From NCBI GenBank assembly GCA_020442725.1, contig JAGRJO010000003.1:1-37183 (forward strand): a DNA stretch of 37,183 bases. The letters are read 5' to 3'. Made by a program: the position numbers and the translations under genes. The notes under the pieces are model-generated. The model was not told the origin of the DNA and did not search any database. It saw only the letters and a list, made by a program, of their open reading frames with translations. Source of the DNA: Lysobacterales bacterium. Its GTDB lineage: Bacteria; Pseudomonadota; Gammaproteobacteria; Xanthomonadales; Marinicellaceae. Below are positions 1 through 10,963 of this stretch, one piece after another (the stretch's first letter is position 1; every line of letters begins with the position of its first letter).

Positions 1-204
1 GCTATTTGTGTGAGTATTAAAACCACTGATCACTCTTCTTAGTGATTTGGTTTGAGTAATCTGTCCGTAAAGCAATATGTGTAATAAATCCCAGGTTTTG
101 AATGATTTTAGGTATCTGTCTGCTTTTTCGTTGGCAATTATTTTTTTAAATGCATTTTTGGGGAAATGGTTCAATAACTGAGAAAATCGTGTCATACTCT
201 TCAT
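1..204 (-). CDS. IS4-family transposase, DUF4372-type N-terminus (partial)
   Basis: An open frame runs from ATG at 204 to the window edge (68 codons, no stop). It begins MKSMTRFSQLLNHFPKN and continues with WDLLHILLYGQIT and SLRRV. This pattern (FSQLL near the start, then a W-D...LxGQ(L/I)T block, then SLR) is typical of the N-terminal DUF4372 domain of one IS4 transposase group. The DDE catalytic core would lie left of the window. No good Shine-Dalgarno sequence precedes ATG 204; a second ATG lies at 195. Whether the transposase is intact cannot be judged from here. Confidence 0.7.
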   Translation of the reverse strand, partial: MKSMTRFSQLLNHFPKNAFKKIIANEKADRYLKSFKTWDLLHILLYGQITQTKSLRRVISGFNTHTNS

Positions 205-312
205 AGTTGCAATGTTTGTGTTTTTTAAGTCTGAAAACTTGGTTATATACCGCAAAACCAAACATTGCAATGCTTTCAGAACATACTCTAAAAATTTAAC
301 CGGACACTAGTG
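1..312 (-). mobile_element. IS4-family insertion sequence, right end (partial)
   Basis: The first ~310 bases hold the start of a transposase on the minus strand and its leader. They end near an IS-like terminus that reads TAGTGTCCGGTTAAA on the minus strand (about 296-310). The rest of the element lies left of the window, so the left inverted repeat and target duplication cannot be seen. A perfect 12-base inverted repeat (TTGCAATGTTTG at 207-218, CAAACATTGCAA at 259-270) sits in the leader just before the transposase start. The element lies about 22 bases beyond the roxA stop codon and does not disrupt that gene. The family is assigned from the transposase N-terminus; the exact boundary is an inference. 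Confidence 0.65.
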
Positions 313-333
313 GAAACAAATTCAGCATGACAA

Positions 334-2851
<2,518 letters not shown>

Positions 2852-3745
2852 TTATACTTTAATTGCGCTGATTTTTGGAACATTATTCAAACTCCAGTGT
2901 TGAATCGCATGGTTCCAGAATTGTTCCAGCGTCTTTGGTTTTTCGATAAAAGGTTGCTGCTTTAAGTGATTATGGACAAACAACAATGTTTCAATAGGGT
3001 TTTCATTTTCAATGGTTTGAGCAAATGTTTGTTTGCTGAGTTTTTGTCCTTGGTTATTTACAAAAACAGGGATGTGAGAGTATTGAAGTTGAGGAAATCC
3101 TAATAATTCATTCAAATAAATTTGCCACGGTGTTGAGTCGAGTAAATCAATTCCACGAACAACATGTGTGACACCTTGATAAAAATCATCAACCACCACG
3201 GCGAGTTGATAAGAATAGAATCCTTCTTTGCGTTTTAGCACAACATCACCACAATCATTGAGTAAATGTTTGCAAATTTGTCCCTGAATCATATCTTCAA
3301 AACAAATGATTTCATCAGTTGCCTTTAGCTTGACACTAAATTCAATTTCAGGTTGTTTGGATTGAAACCGGCAGGGATGTTCTAATATTTCAACTCCTTT
3401 AAGTTCGGTTCTGGAACAGGAACAATTGTACACAGCAAATTTTTTTTCGAGGATTTCGAGTGCTTCTTGATAAGCACTCTGTCTATCATTTTGGCTCTGG
3501 AAAATGATGTTTTCGTCAAATTGAAAACCATACTTCTTTAAAGTTTTTATAATTGATAAACTGGCACCGGGTTGTTCGCGAGGCGGGTCTAAATCTTCAA
3601 TTCTGACTAACCATTGTCCGTTGTTATGCATGGCGTCACAATAGCTCGCATAAGCCGCCATAATTGAACCTAAATGTAATGGACCGGTTGGTGAAGGAGC
3701 AAATCGTCCGATATATTCCGATGATTTGTCGGAACGAGGAATCAT
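2852..3745 (-). CDS. gluQ: Glutamyl-Q tRNA(Asp) synthetase
   Basis: GluQRS is a glutamyl-tRNA synthetase paralogue lacking the anticodon-binding domain. It attaches glutamate to queuosine-34 of tRNA(Asp). The 297-residue length matches this truncated form rather than the ~470 aa GltX. The class I HIGH-like motif is in GRFAPSPTGPLHLGS near residue 20, and the KMSKS-like motif is QKLSKQ. A zinc site is suggested by CSC and the following C in HPCRF (around residues 108-126). The ATG start at 3745 leaves seven bases to the upstream fimX-like gene, and purB follows 27 bases downstream. The neighbourhood (roxA upstream of the IS, EF-P genes to the right) is rich in translation-modifying enzymes. 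Confidence 0.92.
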   Translation of the reverse strand: MIPRSDKSSEYIGRFAPSPTGPLHLGSIMAAYASYCDAMHNNGQWLVRIEDLDPPREQPGASLSIIKTLKKYGFQFDENIIFQSQNDRQSAYQEALEILEKKFAVYNCSCSRTELKGVEILEHPCRFQSKQPEIEFSVKLKATDEIICFEDMIQGQICKHLLNDCGDVVLKRKEGFYSYQLAVVVDDFYQGVTHVVRGIDLLDSTPWQIYLNELLGFPQLQYSHIPVFVNNQGQKLSKQTFAQTIENENPIETLLFVHNHLKQQPFIEKPKTLEQFWNHAIQHWSLNNVPKISAIKV

Positions 3746-3752
3746 TAATTGT

Positions 3753-5810
3753 TTAAGATTCTTGAGTCATCACTTCGGAAGCCGGAGCAATGAAATTACC
3801 TTGAACAAAGTTAGTAGAATATTTCCACAAAATACTCATTGTTGCTGCATCTTGTACAAATTCGCAAATAACCAACTTGCTTTGTGCGTGAGCTAAATCA
3901 ATGATTTCTTTGACTTTCTTCTGATTTTCATCATTGGATGCAAATTCGCTCATAAATGCTGAATCAATCTTGATGTAGTCCGTTGGATAGTGCTTGAGTA
4001 AAGTGAATGAATTTAATCCGGAACCGAATTTCTCAATGGCAAATTTGCAGTTAAGAGCACGAATGGCTTGAATCACCGGTTTCACAGTTTTAGAGTGAGT
4101 AATCAACTCACTTTCAGGTGTTTCAAAAATAATACGGCTTCCCGGAATTCCAGCAAGTTTTAATTCTTGAGCTAACCATTTAGGGAAAGAAGAATTCGAT
4201 AATGTATCAGTGGACATTTTAACGAATAACGCCACTTTTTTACTGGATTCTTTGATAGACTTAATGGCATTGCGAATCACTTTTCGGTCGATATCTAGTA
4301 TGAGTCCGTATTTTTTGGCGACAGGAATGAAGTCAGCGGGCATAATGATTTTATCATCGTCTTTTAATCGAACCAAAGCTTCATAGTGCTCTGTTTCTTC
4401 GCCTTGAAGGCTAATCACGGGTTGGTAATGCAATACGAATTTGTCTCCATGAACACCGTCAGTGATTAAATCAATCCACTTTTGGTTAGCTGTGCGAGCT
4501 TTTTTCTCTTCTTCAGCCGGATCGAATATTGCAACCTGAGCCCCACCATTTTCTCTAGCAACATCAATTTCCTGATGCAGAACTTTCATAATCTCAGAAC
4601 CGGATTCTGTCTTTTCGATGATCTGTGTCACACCGATACTAATTGTACAAGCCAGTGTTCTTTCACCGGCACTGAACAAATGATCATTTATTTTTGAAAC
4701 CAGATGCTTGGATATTTGCTCCGCTTCCTCGATTTGTCGATCCATAACTACTATGAAGACCGAATCGTCATAACGATAATAGCTGAATTTTTCTCCAACG
4801 ACTTCTTTAATAAACGGCGCCATATCTGACATCAATAAATCCAAATTACCTTTGCCAAGTTCTTTTTCCAGATTCTTATCATCATCAATTTGAATAAACA
4901 ATACTGAGTAGCCTTTGGACTTTCCGGAGCGAACACTATTTATTTTGGCAACAATGTCTTTGGTGAAGTAGTTTCGATTGAAGAAACCAGTGAGTAAATC
5001 TTTATTTTTGATATTTTGAAGTTCAAGTTCAGCTTCCTTATTAACTTTTGGAGGTCTCACTAGAAACTGTACACAAGGTTCACCATCAACTGTTGCCTTG
5101 TTGAGACTGACGACTGCTTTTAGTTCATCGCCTTTTTCGGTTTTTAAAACCATATTGATATCGCCGTCAGGAATTTTATCCGCAGCAATATCTTTTAATA
5201 GTTTCTTAGCATTGGCAACTTCGTCTTTGCCAACCAAATTTAAAAATGGTGTGACTTCGAGTTCCTCTGCATCTTCGTATTTGAAAAATTCCAGATAAGC
5301 GTTATTGGCATAAACATGCATTCCGTCATGAATATAAGCGATTGCATCTTTTGAACTGTCTAAAAGCGATGCGCAACGTCTCTCTGCATCATTCAGCTCG
5401 GCTTCAACTCGTCTCAGTTGCCGTCTTTTATTCAGGCTGTTAAATACATTAGTCACTTCTTTACAGAGTTGCTCAGGAATACTGTCAGTGCAGAAATATT
5501 TCATTCCGGCTTCATAGGCTTCGGAAATTGTATCGTTGTTGAGATTATCCAATAAAGCGATTAAAGGGATATCCTTTCCGATTTTTTTGACACAAGCATG
5601 AACGGTATCCATTGGCAGTTCGGTTTGCATGGACTGAATTAGGATAATGTCGATTTTTTTGGTGGAAAGCAACTCAAGTAACGAGTCTTCATCAATGCAA
5701 CGGCTAGGGCGAACCGGAATTTGGGCGTTTCTGAGAATAGATAAAATTCGTTCGGCTTCTTCTTCCAATTTATGGACAATCAATAATCGAATGGTTTTAT
5801 CTTGTGCCAA
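3753..5810 (-). CDS. fimX: FimX-like REC-PAS-GGDEF-EAL protein with degenerate catalytic sites
   Basis: The 685-residue protein has four parts. A receiver-like domain (about 5-125) lacks the phosphoacceptor: the acidic pocket reads IVHK and the expected Asp position reads IQS. A PAS domain follows (about 145-255). The GGDEF domain (about 265-430) has YRYDDS at 345-350 instead of GGDEF. The EAL domain (about 440-680) keeps EALVRL at 477-482. It has Lys531 in VKMS where Asn binds metal, FETPES where EITE is expected, and EKFGSG instead of DDFGTG. This is the pattern of FimX (P. aeruginosa, ~690 aa), a c-di-GMP receptor that controls type IV pilus twitching and not an active cyclase or phosphodiesterase. 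The start is TTG at 5810 with GAGA seven bases upstream; the next Met is residue 61. FimX identity is likely but rests on architecture. Confidence 0.75.
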   Translation of the reverse strand: MAQDKTIRLLIVHKLEEEAERILSILRNAQIPVRPSRCIDEDSLLELLSTKKIDIILIQSMQTELPMDTVHACVKKIGKDIPLIALLDNLNNDTISEAYEAGMKYFCTDSIPEQLCKEVTNVFNSLNKRRQLRRVEAELNDAERRCASLLDSSKDAIAYIHDGMHVYANNAYLEFFKYEDAEELEVTPFLNLVGKDEVANAKKLLKDIAADKIPDGDINMVLKTEKGDELKAVVSLNKATVDGEPCVQFLVRPPKVNKEAELELQNIKNKDLLTGFFNRNYFTKDIVAKINSVRSGKSKGYSVLFIQIDDDKNLEKELGKGNLDLLMSDMAPFIKEVVGEKFSYYRYDDSVFIVVMDRQIEEAEQISKHLVSKINDHLFSAGERTLACTISIGVTQIIEKTESGSEIMKVLHQEIDVARENGGAQVAIFDPAEEEKKARTANQKWIDLITDGVHGDKFVLHYQPVISLQGEETEHYEALVRLKDDDKIIMPADFIPVAKKYGLILDIDRKVIRNAIKSIKESSKKVALFVKMSTDTLSNSSFPKWLAQELKLAGIPGSRIIFETPESELITHSKTVKPVIQAIRALNCKFAIEKFGSGLNSFTLLKHYPTDYIKIDSAFMSEFASNDENQKKVKEIIDLAHAQSKLVICEFVQDAATMSILWKYSTNFVQGNFIAPASEVMTQES

Positions 5811-5868
5811 CTGTTATCTCAGAAATATTTAAAGTAGGAATTTTATCAGAATTTTGAGGTTATGTGCA

Positions 5869-6828
5869 TTAAATTATTGGAGTTTTATTCGATTTGCCGG
5901 CGATTTCCTGAACTAATTTGGGGACTAAATAGCCGGGTAATTGACTCATCATTTCTTTATAAATCAATTTAGCGTGATTATCTGATACTTGAAAATGGCT
6001 TGCACCGGAGACCTTGTCCAGTTGATGCAAATAATACGGTAGAACGCCTAAATCAAACAATTTATGCGAAAGTTCGCAAAGTGTTTCGGCATTGTCATTG
6101 ATTTTTTTGAGTAGAACACTTTGATTGAGTAGGTGAGTATTTGTGTTTTTAATTCTTGAGAAAACTTCTCTGTGGCTTTCAGTCAGTTCGTTGGGGTGGT
6201 TTGAATGAATAACAATCACTTTATTTAATTCAATTTCATTCAACCAATTGAGAAAGTTGGTTGTGATTCTTTCCGGTGAAACTACCGGCATGCGAGTATG
6301 AATTCGTAGGGTTTTAATGTGTTTAAGATTGACTAATTGTTCGGTGAATTTCTGCAATACGGATGTAGAAAGCATCAACGGATCGCCACCACTGAGAATC
6401 ACCTCATGGAGACTGGTTTCAGCAGAAATGTATTCGATAGCGTGCTTCCAGTTTTTTGCGCTGGCATTATTTTCAGTGTAAGGAAAATTTCTTCTAAAAC
6501 AATAGCGGCAATTAATCGCACAAGCACCGGTTGCAATCAACAAAACACGTCCGTGATATTTATGAATCACTCCTTTAGTTTTGCGTGATTTTAAGTCTCC
6601 GACAGGGTCATTTTTGTAGTTTTCATCCTTTTGTGACTCCAGTTTATGCGGTAAGATTTGTAAGAGCAAAGGATCATTTTTATCGGCAAAGTTAATACTT
6701 TGTAAATAACTATGGGGAACTTGCAAACTAAACAATTTCTCACTCTCCTCGGCATAGTTTTCCAACTTAAATAGTTCGTTACTATCAAGTTGATTTCTGC
6801 ATTGATGGCGCCAATTGCTATTGTTCAT
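5869..6828 (-). CDS. epmB: EF-P (R)-beta-lysine-forming lysine 2,3-aminomutase
   Basis: EpmB (YjeK) is a radical SAM, PLP-dependent enzyme that converts L-lysine to (R)-beta-lysine, the substrate of EpmA. The 4Fe-4S motif is Cys103-xxx-Cys107-xx-Cys110 in GACAINCRYCFRR. A GGDPLM block follows, along with RIHTRMPVV and the late KVSGASHF region that includes the PLP lysine segment of this family. At 319 residues it is short, as for EpmB, compared with clostridial KamA at over 400. It is transcribed away from efp-epmA. A -10-like TATACT (minus strand, 6853-6858) lies about 25 bases before the ATG. The three genes form a complete EF-P lysylation module; EpmC, the hydroxylase, is not in the window. 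Confidence 0.93.
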   Translation of the reverse strand: MNNSNWRHQCRNQLDSNELFKLENYAEESEKLFSLQVPHSYLQSINFADKNDPLLLQILPHKLESQKDENYKNDPVGDLKSRKTKGVIHKYHGRVLLIATGACAINCRYCFRRNFPYTENNASAKNWKHAIEYISAETSLHEVILSGGDPLMLSTSVLQKFTEQLVNLKHIKTLRIHTRMPVVSPERITTNFLNWLNEIELNKVIVIHSNHPNELTESHREVFSRIKNTNTHLLNQSVLLKKINDNAETLCELSHKLFDLGVLPYYLHQLDKVSGASHFQVSDNHAKLIYKEMMSQLPGYLVPKLVQEIAGKSNKTPII

Positions 6829-6949
6829 TCACGAAAGAATCAAAAAAGTGCTAGTATACAGGATTTAGGGTCATAACTGCATTGATAATCTTTATCTCAA
6901 GGTCGTCTGTATGGTATTATTCGCCGCAAATTTTATATTCGGAGCAAAT
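6829..6949. promoter_or_regulatory. Divergent epmB / efp promoter region
   Basis: This 121-base gap separates divergent epmB and efp. On the plus strand an extended -10 (TGG TATTAT, 6912-6920) lies 30 bases before the efp ATG. The GGAG at 6941-6944 is a good ribosome binding site for ATG 6950. On the minus strand TATACT (6853-6858) is a plausible -10 for epmB. No strong -35 boxes are evident, so promoter positions are tentative. Confidence 0.4.
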
Positions 6950-7519
6950 ATGGCAGTTTTAGGTATTAATGATTTCAAAACAGGGTTAAAAATTCTTATC
7001 AATGATGAGCCCTGGAACATCACTGAAGTTGATATGGTGAAGCCCGGTAAAGGACAAGCATTCACTCGTATTAAAGCTAAACACCTGCGTACGGGAAGAG
7101 TCGTTGAGAAAACCATTAAGTCAACAGATAAAGTGGAATCAGCCGAAGTTATGGAAACTGATTATCAGTATTTGTACACAGACGGCGAGTATTTTTATTT
7201 CATGCACCCTGAAACTTTTGAGCAAATTGAAGCGGATAAAAATGCCGTTGGCGATAACGATAAATGGTTAGTTGAAGAGTCACTTTGCACAATCACACTT
7301 TGGAATAACTCTCCTTATGTTGTCGTTCCGCCAAATTTTGTTGAGATGAAAATTGTTGAAACCGATCCCGGTTTGCGTGGTGATACTTCCGGCGGTGGTG
7401 GAAAACCTGCAAAACTGGAATACGGTGCAGTAGTCAATATTCCTTTGTTTGTTCAGGAAGGCGAAATCATTAAAGTTGATACTCGTAGTGGCGAATACGT
7501 TTCTCGTGTTAAAGAATAA
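6950..7519 (+). CDS. efp: Elongation factor P
   Basis: EF-P (189 aa; E. coli 188) binds between the ribosomal P and E sites and rescues ribosomes stalled on polyproline. The modification loop VKPGKGQAF places the acceptor lysine at position 34, the residue beta-lysylated by EpmA in E. coli. The C-terminal OB fold and [14 protein letters not shown] block are canonical. The frame extends upstream to ATG 6911, but ATG 6950 is preferred: it has GGAG six bases ahead, gives the family N-terminus [12 protein letters not shown], and puts the acceptor at Lys34. The epmA gene follows after 20 bases in the same direction. Confidence 0.96.
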   Translation: MAVLGINDFKTGLKILINDEPWNITEVDMVKPGKGQAFTRIKAKHLRTGRVVEKTIKSTDKVESAEVMETDYQYLYTDGEYFYFMHPETFEQIEADKNAVGDNDKWLVEESLCTITLWNNSPYVVVPPNFVEMKIVETDPGLRGDTSGGGGKPAKLEYGAVVNIPLFVQEGEIIKVDTRSGEYVSRVKE

Positions 7520-7539
7520 TCACTATCACTTTTAAAATA

Positions 7540-8508
7540 ATGCCTCGAAATTGGGAATCCAAATGCTCGTTGCCAGTGCTAAAGCAACGGGCATTTTTAA
7601 TGCGTCAAATTCGTGAATTTTTCCACGAAAAAAATGTATTGGAGGTTGAAACGCCCATTCTTTCATCAGCAGGAAACACTGAAATTAATATCGAGAGTTT
7701 TACCTCTGAATCTATCAATCAGGATTTTCCTAGAAGCTATCTGCGCACTTCTCCTGAATTTCCGTTAAAACGCTTGCTTTGCTCTGGCTCGGGAGATATT
7801 TTCGAGTTGGGGAAAGTTTTTCGTAAAGGCGAAACCAGCAAAACTCACAATGTTGAATTTACAATGCTGGAATGGTATCGGCTTGGGTTTAACTATTTGC
7901 AGTTGATTGAAGAAGTGAACGAATTGCTGATTTCTTTGATGCAAGATTTTGGTTTGTCAGAACCTCAAATTCAAAATTTGACGTTTAATCAATGTTTTGA
8001 AGATTATTTAGAGATTAACTTATCTGAAACCTCTACCACACAGCTCAATCAAATTTGTCAGCAGCATAATTATGATGGCAGTGAATTGAACCGGGATGAA
8101 GCTCTGGATTTTCTATTTTCAATGCAAATTCAACCTCGGTTTCCCAGAGGAAAGATTATCAATGTCACGCAGTTTCCTGCATCCCAGGCGGCTTTGTCGA
8201 TGATAAACCCTGAAGACAATAGCACATCACTGCGCTTTGAGACTTATTTCAATGGTTACGAGTTGGCAAACGGTTATCAGGAATTAACCGATGCGGTTGA
8301 ACAGAAAAAACGATTTGATCAAGATAATGTGAAGCGTAAAAAAGTTGGGTTAAACGAAATTGCAATTGATGAAAATCTGTTAACAGCTATGCAACACGGA
8401 ATGTCGGATTGCTCCGGAGTAGCCCTAGGTGTTGATCGTTTGTCAATGTTGCTGTTGGATAGAAAACAAATTGATGAAGTTCTATCTTTCCATAGTAAAA
8501 ACGCATAA
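7540..8508 (+). CDS. epmA: EF-P lysine lysyltransferase (EpmA/GenX/PoxA)
   Basis: EpmA is a class II lysyl-tRNA synthetase catalytic-core paralogue that ligates (R)-beta-lysine to EF-P Lys34. The 322 residues lack the N-terminal anticodon-binding domain of LysRS, as expected for EpmA (E. coli 325 aa). Class II motif 2 is seen in FELGKVFRKGE followed by FTMLEWYRLG, and motif 3 in GVALGVDRLSMLLL. It directly follows efp, and a strong hairpin terminator overlaps its stop codon. The pairing of efp, epmA and divergent epmB makes the functional assignment firm. Confidence 0.95.
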   Translation: MPRNWESKCSLPVLKQRAFLMRQIREFFHEKNVLEVETPILSSAGNTEINIESFTSESINQDFPRSYLRTSPEFPLKRLLCSGSGDIFELGKVFRKGETSKTHNVEFTMLEWYRLGFNYLQLIEEVNELLISLMQDFGLSEPQIQNLTFNQCFEDYLEINLSETSTTQLNQICQQHNYDGSELNRDEALDFLFSMQIQPRFPRGKIINVTQFPASQAALSMINPEDNSTSLRFETYFNGYELANGYQELTDAVEQKKRFDQDNVKRKKVGLNEIAIDENLLTAMQHGMSDCSGVALGVDRLSMLLLDRKQIDEVLSFHSKNA

Positions 8509-8534
8509 AAAAAGCTCCGATAGCGGAGCTTTTT
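8507..8534 (+). terminator. Rho-independent terminator of efp-epmA
   Basis: A perfect seven-base stem (AGCTCCG 8513-8519, loop ATAG, CGGAGCT 8524-8530) is flanked by an A-run on the left and a T-run on the right. It can act in both directions and directly follows the epmA stop. Confidence 0.85.
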
Positions 8535-8549
8535 GAAATATTAATTTTA

Positions 8550-8710
8550 GAGACCTTTGCTCAATTCGTACGACATGAAAAACATGACTCTAAAACAGCA
8601 TCTTTGCGTTATAAATCTTGCCAATAACGCGTTATTGACTGCAATTCAAGCCTTAATCTGCAATTTTATAGCCAGGTTTTATCAAAGCCATAGAATCGAG
8701 CAAAGGTCTC
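8550..8710. mobile_element. MITE-like palindromic element, 161 bp
   Basis: Perfect 13-base terminal inverted repeats, GAGACCTTTGCTC (8550-8562) and GAGCAAAGGTCTC (8698-8710), bound a segment that is itself a long imperfect palindrome. Its centre is the perfect 16-mer CAATAACGCGTTATTG at 8622-8637. Similarity between the arms continues between the ends and the centre, for instance CTCTAAAAC against the complement of the ATTTTATAG stretch. The element is flanked by TTTTA on both sides (8545-8549 and 8711-8715), a likely target duplication. If the repeats are counted as 14 bases the duplication would be TTT. It codes for nothing convincing and lies between convergent epmA and the cytochrome c gene. 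The GAGACCTTTGC-type ends recall IS5-superfamily termini (recollection, not checked). Confidence 0.7.
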
Positions 8711-8719
8711 TTTTACGAA

Positions 8720-9025
8720 TTATTTTTGGCTTGCAAAATAAGCCGCTAAATTGTCGATATCAGCATCAGTTAAACCTGCTACCATAGGTGACATTGATGG
8801 ATCTTTTCTTTCGCCATCACGGAAAGCCTTGATTTGTTTTGCAAGATACATTTCTTGTTGTCCTGCAAGATTAGGCCACAAAGGGTTTACCGAATGACCT
8901 GTCGCGCCATGACATGCTGCACAAACGACAGATTTTGCTTTTCCGGCTTCTGCATCGCCAGCGAAAGAGTTTGAAACAGCTAATGTTCCAGTCAGAGCCA
9001 AGCCTAAAATTAATGCTTTTTTCAT
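8720..9025 (-). CDS. Monoheme class I cytochrome c (c553/c4-like)
   Basis: A 101-residue periplasmic electron carrier. A Sec signal peptide (about 1-22, ending NSFA) precedes the haem site Cys35-AA-Cys38-His39. Met81 in SPMVAGL, or nearby Met78, is the likely sixth ligand. The order (GDAEAGKAKSVVCAACHG, then NLAGQQEMYLAKQIKAFRDG, then the Met loop, then DIDNLAAYFA) is that of cytochrome c5/c553 and half a c4. The frame is open further upstream to 9097, but ATG 9025 is chosen because it starts the signal peptide and has AAGAGA upstream. It lies 84 bases after tldD on the same strand. Redox partner is unknown. Confidence 0.9.
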   Translation of the reverse strand: MKKALILGLALTGTLAVSNSFAGDAEAGKAKSVVCAACHGATGHSVNPLWPNLAGQQEMYLAKQIKAFRDGERKDPSMSPMVAGLTDADIDNLAAYFASQK

Positions 9026-9109
9026 ATCAATATCTCTTGTTAAATTAGAAAGCGCTAATATAGCACAATAAAACTGAATTGCAAATGAATCAAGCAAAGT
9101 TATAAAAAA

Positions 9110-10546
9110 TTAGAACTCAGTGCCACCAACAGTTAATTCATCCACTTTTAGCGTTGGTTGACCGATTCCGACTGCCAATGATTGTCCGTCTTTACCACAA
9201 ACACCCATGCCTTGATCGAATTCCAGATTGTTTCCCACCATTGAAACTTTGGTTAAAACAGTTGGGCCGTCACCAATTAAAGTTACACCTTTAACCGGTT
9301 TGGTGATTTTGCCATTTTCAATTAAAAAAGCATCACTGGCTGAAAACACAAATTTACCGTTGGTAATATCAACTTGTCCGCCTCTGAAATTTTCTGCATA
9401 AATTCCTTTTTTAACCGAAGAAATGATTTCATCGTGTTCGTATTTACCGTTCTTCATGTATGTATTGGTCATTCTCGGAATCGGTAAATGAGCAAATGAC
9501 TCACGACGACCATTTCCGGTCGATTTTGTCCCCATCAAACGAGCATTGAGTTTATCCTGCATATAGCCTTTGAGAATGCCATTCTCAATCAGAACGGTTT
9601 CTTGCGATGGCGTTCCTTCATCATCAATGTTGATAGACCCTCTGCGATTCGCAAGATTGCCAGAATCAACAATCGTGCATTGCTCACTAGCGACTTTCTT
9701 GCCGATTTTCCCTGAAAATGCAGAAGTGCCTTTGCGGTTGAAATCACCTTCCAGTCCATGCCCGATAGCTTCATGTAAAAGCACTCCCGGCCAACCCGGA
9801 CCTAGAACAACCGGCATCACTCCGGCAGGAGCAGCAACCGCATCCAGATTGGTTAAAGCTGATTGAACCGCTTGATTAACAAATTGCTCATTGACGCTTT
9901 GTTTGAGTAACTCTTGCAAAGTCAATCTTCCGCCACCACCGGAAAAACCAACTTCCATTCGACCTTTGCCATCATTGGCAATCACCTGAACGCTCAACTT
10001 GACCAACGGACGAATATCCGCCGCAAAAGTACCATCTGTCGCAGCAACCAAAACATAATCTTGCGAAGCAGCCAAAGAACAAATCACCTTTGCAATACGA
10101 GGGTCCGCTTTACGAGCCAGAGTATCCATCTGATTCAACAGAGCAATAATCTCGCGATTATCCACAGCACTTAAAACATCATTCTGTGTGTAATAATTGG
10201 CATAACCTTTTGCTTGAACTTTTTGTGCACGATGCGATTGTGACGCAGCAGCAATTGAACGAGCCGTTTCGACAGCATCTGACAAACCGTCATTAGTTAA
10301 AATATCTGTATAGGCGAAGCCGGTTTTTTCTTGATGATTCACTCTGACACCGACACCCCGATCAATACTGTGAGTTCCGGTTTTGACTTTTTGATCTTCT
10401 AAAACCCAGCTTTCAATTCTGGAAGATTGAAAATACAAATCAGCAAAATCTCCACCGGTTGCCAAACAATTTGACAATGCAGTGTTAATTCTGTTTTCGT
10501 CCAAATCGCCCGAACTCCAAAGATGGTCTTTAACGCTCTCTAACAT
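9110..10546 (-). CDS. tldD: Metalloprotease TldD
   Basis: TldD forms a heterodimer with TldE (PmbA) that digests unfolded peptides. It is known for CcdA antitoxin and microcin B17 processing. The zinc motif HExxxH is His258-Glu259...His263 in LLHEAIGHGLEGD. Length (478 aa) is close to E. coli TldD (481). Other family blocks include IDDEGTPSQETVLIENG and RRESFAHLPIPRMTNTYM. The partner pmbA is not in the window. Upstream is a short divergent gap to yggX, and downstream is a cytochrome c gene. Nothing unusual is seen. Confidence 0.95.
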   Translation of the reverse strand: MLESVKDHLWSSGDLDENRINTALSNCLATGGDFADLYFQSSRIESWVLEDQKVKTGTHSIDRGVGVRVNHQEKTGFAYTDILTNDGLSDAVETARSIAAASQSHRAQKVQAKGYANYYTQNDVLSAVDNREIIALLNQMDTLARKADPRIAKVICSLAASQDYVLVAATDGTFAADIRPLVKLSVQVIANDGKGRMEVGFSGGGGRLTLQELLKQSVNEQFVNQAVQSALTNLDAVAAPAGVMPVVLGPGWPGVLLHEAIGHGLEGDFNRKGTSAFSGKIGKKVASEQCTIVDSGNLANRRGSINIDDEGTPSQETVLIENGILKGYMQDKLNARLMGTKSTGNGRRESFAHLPIPRMTNTYMKNGKYEHDEIISSVKKGIYAENFRGGQVDITNGKFVFSASDAFLIENGKITKPVKGVTLIGDGPTVLTKVSMVGNNLEFDQGMGVCGKDGQSLAVGIGQPTLKVDELTVGGTEF

Positions 10547-10636
10547 AATTGCCTGTAACTACAAATAAGCCCGATATTATCTTTGATTTACCACTGATAA
10601 ACCATAAAATACCTGCAATTAATCCAGAATCAATTC

Positions 10637-10900
10637 ATGAGAACCATAAACTGTATCAAATACGGAGAAAATCAACAAGGACTCGATTACGTCCCTTATC
10701 CGGGTGAACTCGGACAGAAAATCCACAACCAAGTTTCATTAAAATTCTGGCAGGAATGGCTTCAGTATCAAATCATGTTTATCAACGAAAACAGACTCTC
10801 TCCAATCAATCCAAGCGACAGAAAGAAAATTGAACAGCAAATGGAGAAATTCTTTTTTCAAGGTGGTGCAGACAAGATTGAAGGTTATCAACCGGAATAG
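10637..10900 (+). CDS. yggX: Fe(II) trafficking / oxidative protection protein YggX
   Basis: An 87-residue cytosolic protein of the YggX family, which is linked to iron handling and protection of Fe-S clusters from superoxide. Visible family features are the N-terminal cysteine in RTINCIKYG, the block YPGELGQKIHNQVS, the W-x-x-W pair FWQEWLQYQ and MFINENRL, with a C-terminus IEGYQPE. E. coli YggX is 91 aa. It diverges from tldD (90-base gap) and stands alone before tRNA-Phe. In many gammaproteobacteria yggX sits beside mutY, which is absent here. Confidence 0.93.
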   Translation: MRTINCIKYGENQQGLDYVPYPGELGQKIHNQVSLKFWQEWLQYQIMFINENRLSPINPSDRKKIEQQMEKFFFQGGADKIEGYQPE

Positions 10901-10920
10901 AAATTATTTGGAAATAAAGT

Positions 10921-10949
10921 TTGACACTGTGTTTCAAGCTAAATATAAT
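10921..10949 (+). promoter_or_regulatory. Sigma-70 promoter of tRNA-Phe
   Basis: A -35 box TTGACA (10921-10926) and a -10 box TATAAT (10944-10949), both exact consensus, are separated by exactly 17 bases. They lie about 39 bases upstream of the tRNA. The GC-containing stretch GCTCGCTC just after the -10 could act as a discriminator typical of stringently controlled stable RNA genes. Confidence 0.9.
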
Positions 10950-10963
10950 GCTCGCTCAATTTG

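Noticed and set aside
6911-6949. Upstream ATG for efp
   Set aside because: It overlaps the promoter and ribosome binding site and would shift the acceptor away from Lys34.
8557-8787. 76-residue open frame on the plus strand
   Set aside because: It runs through the palindromic MITE and into the antisense strand of the cytochrome c gene; it has no family resemblance.
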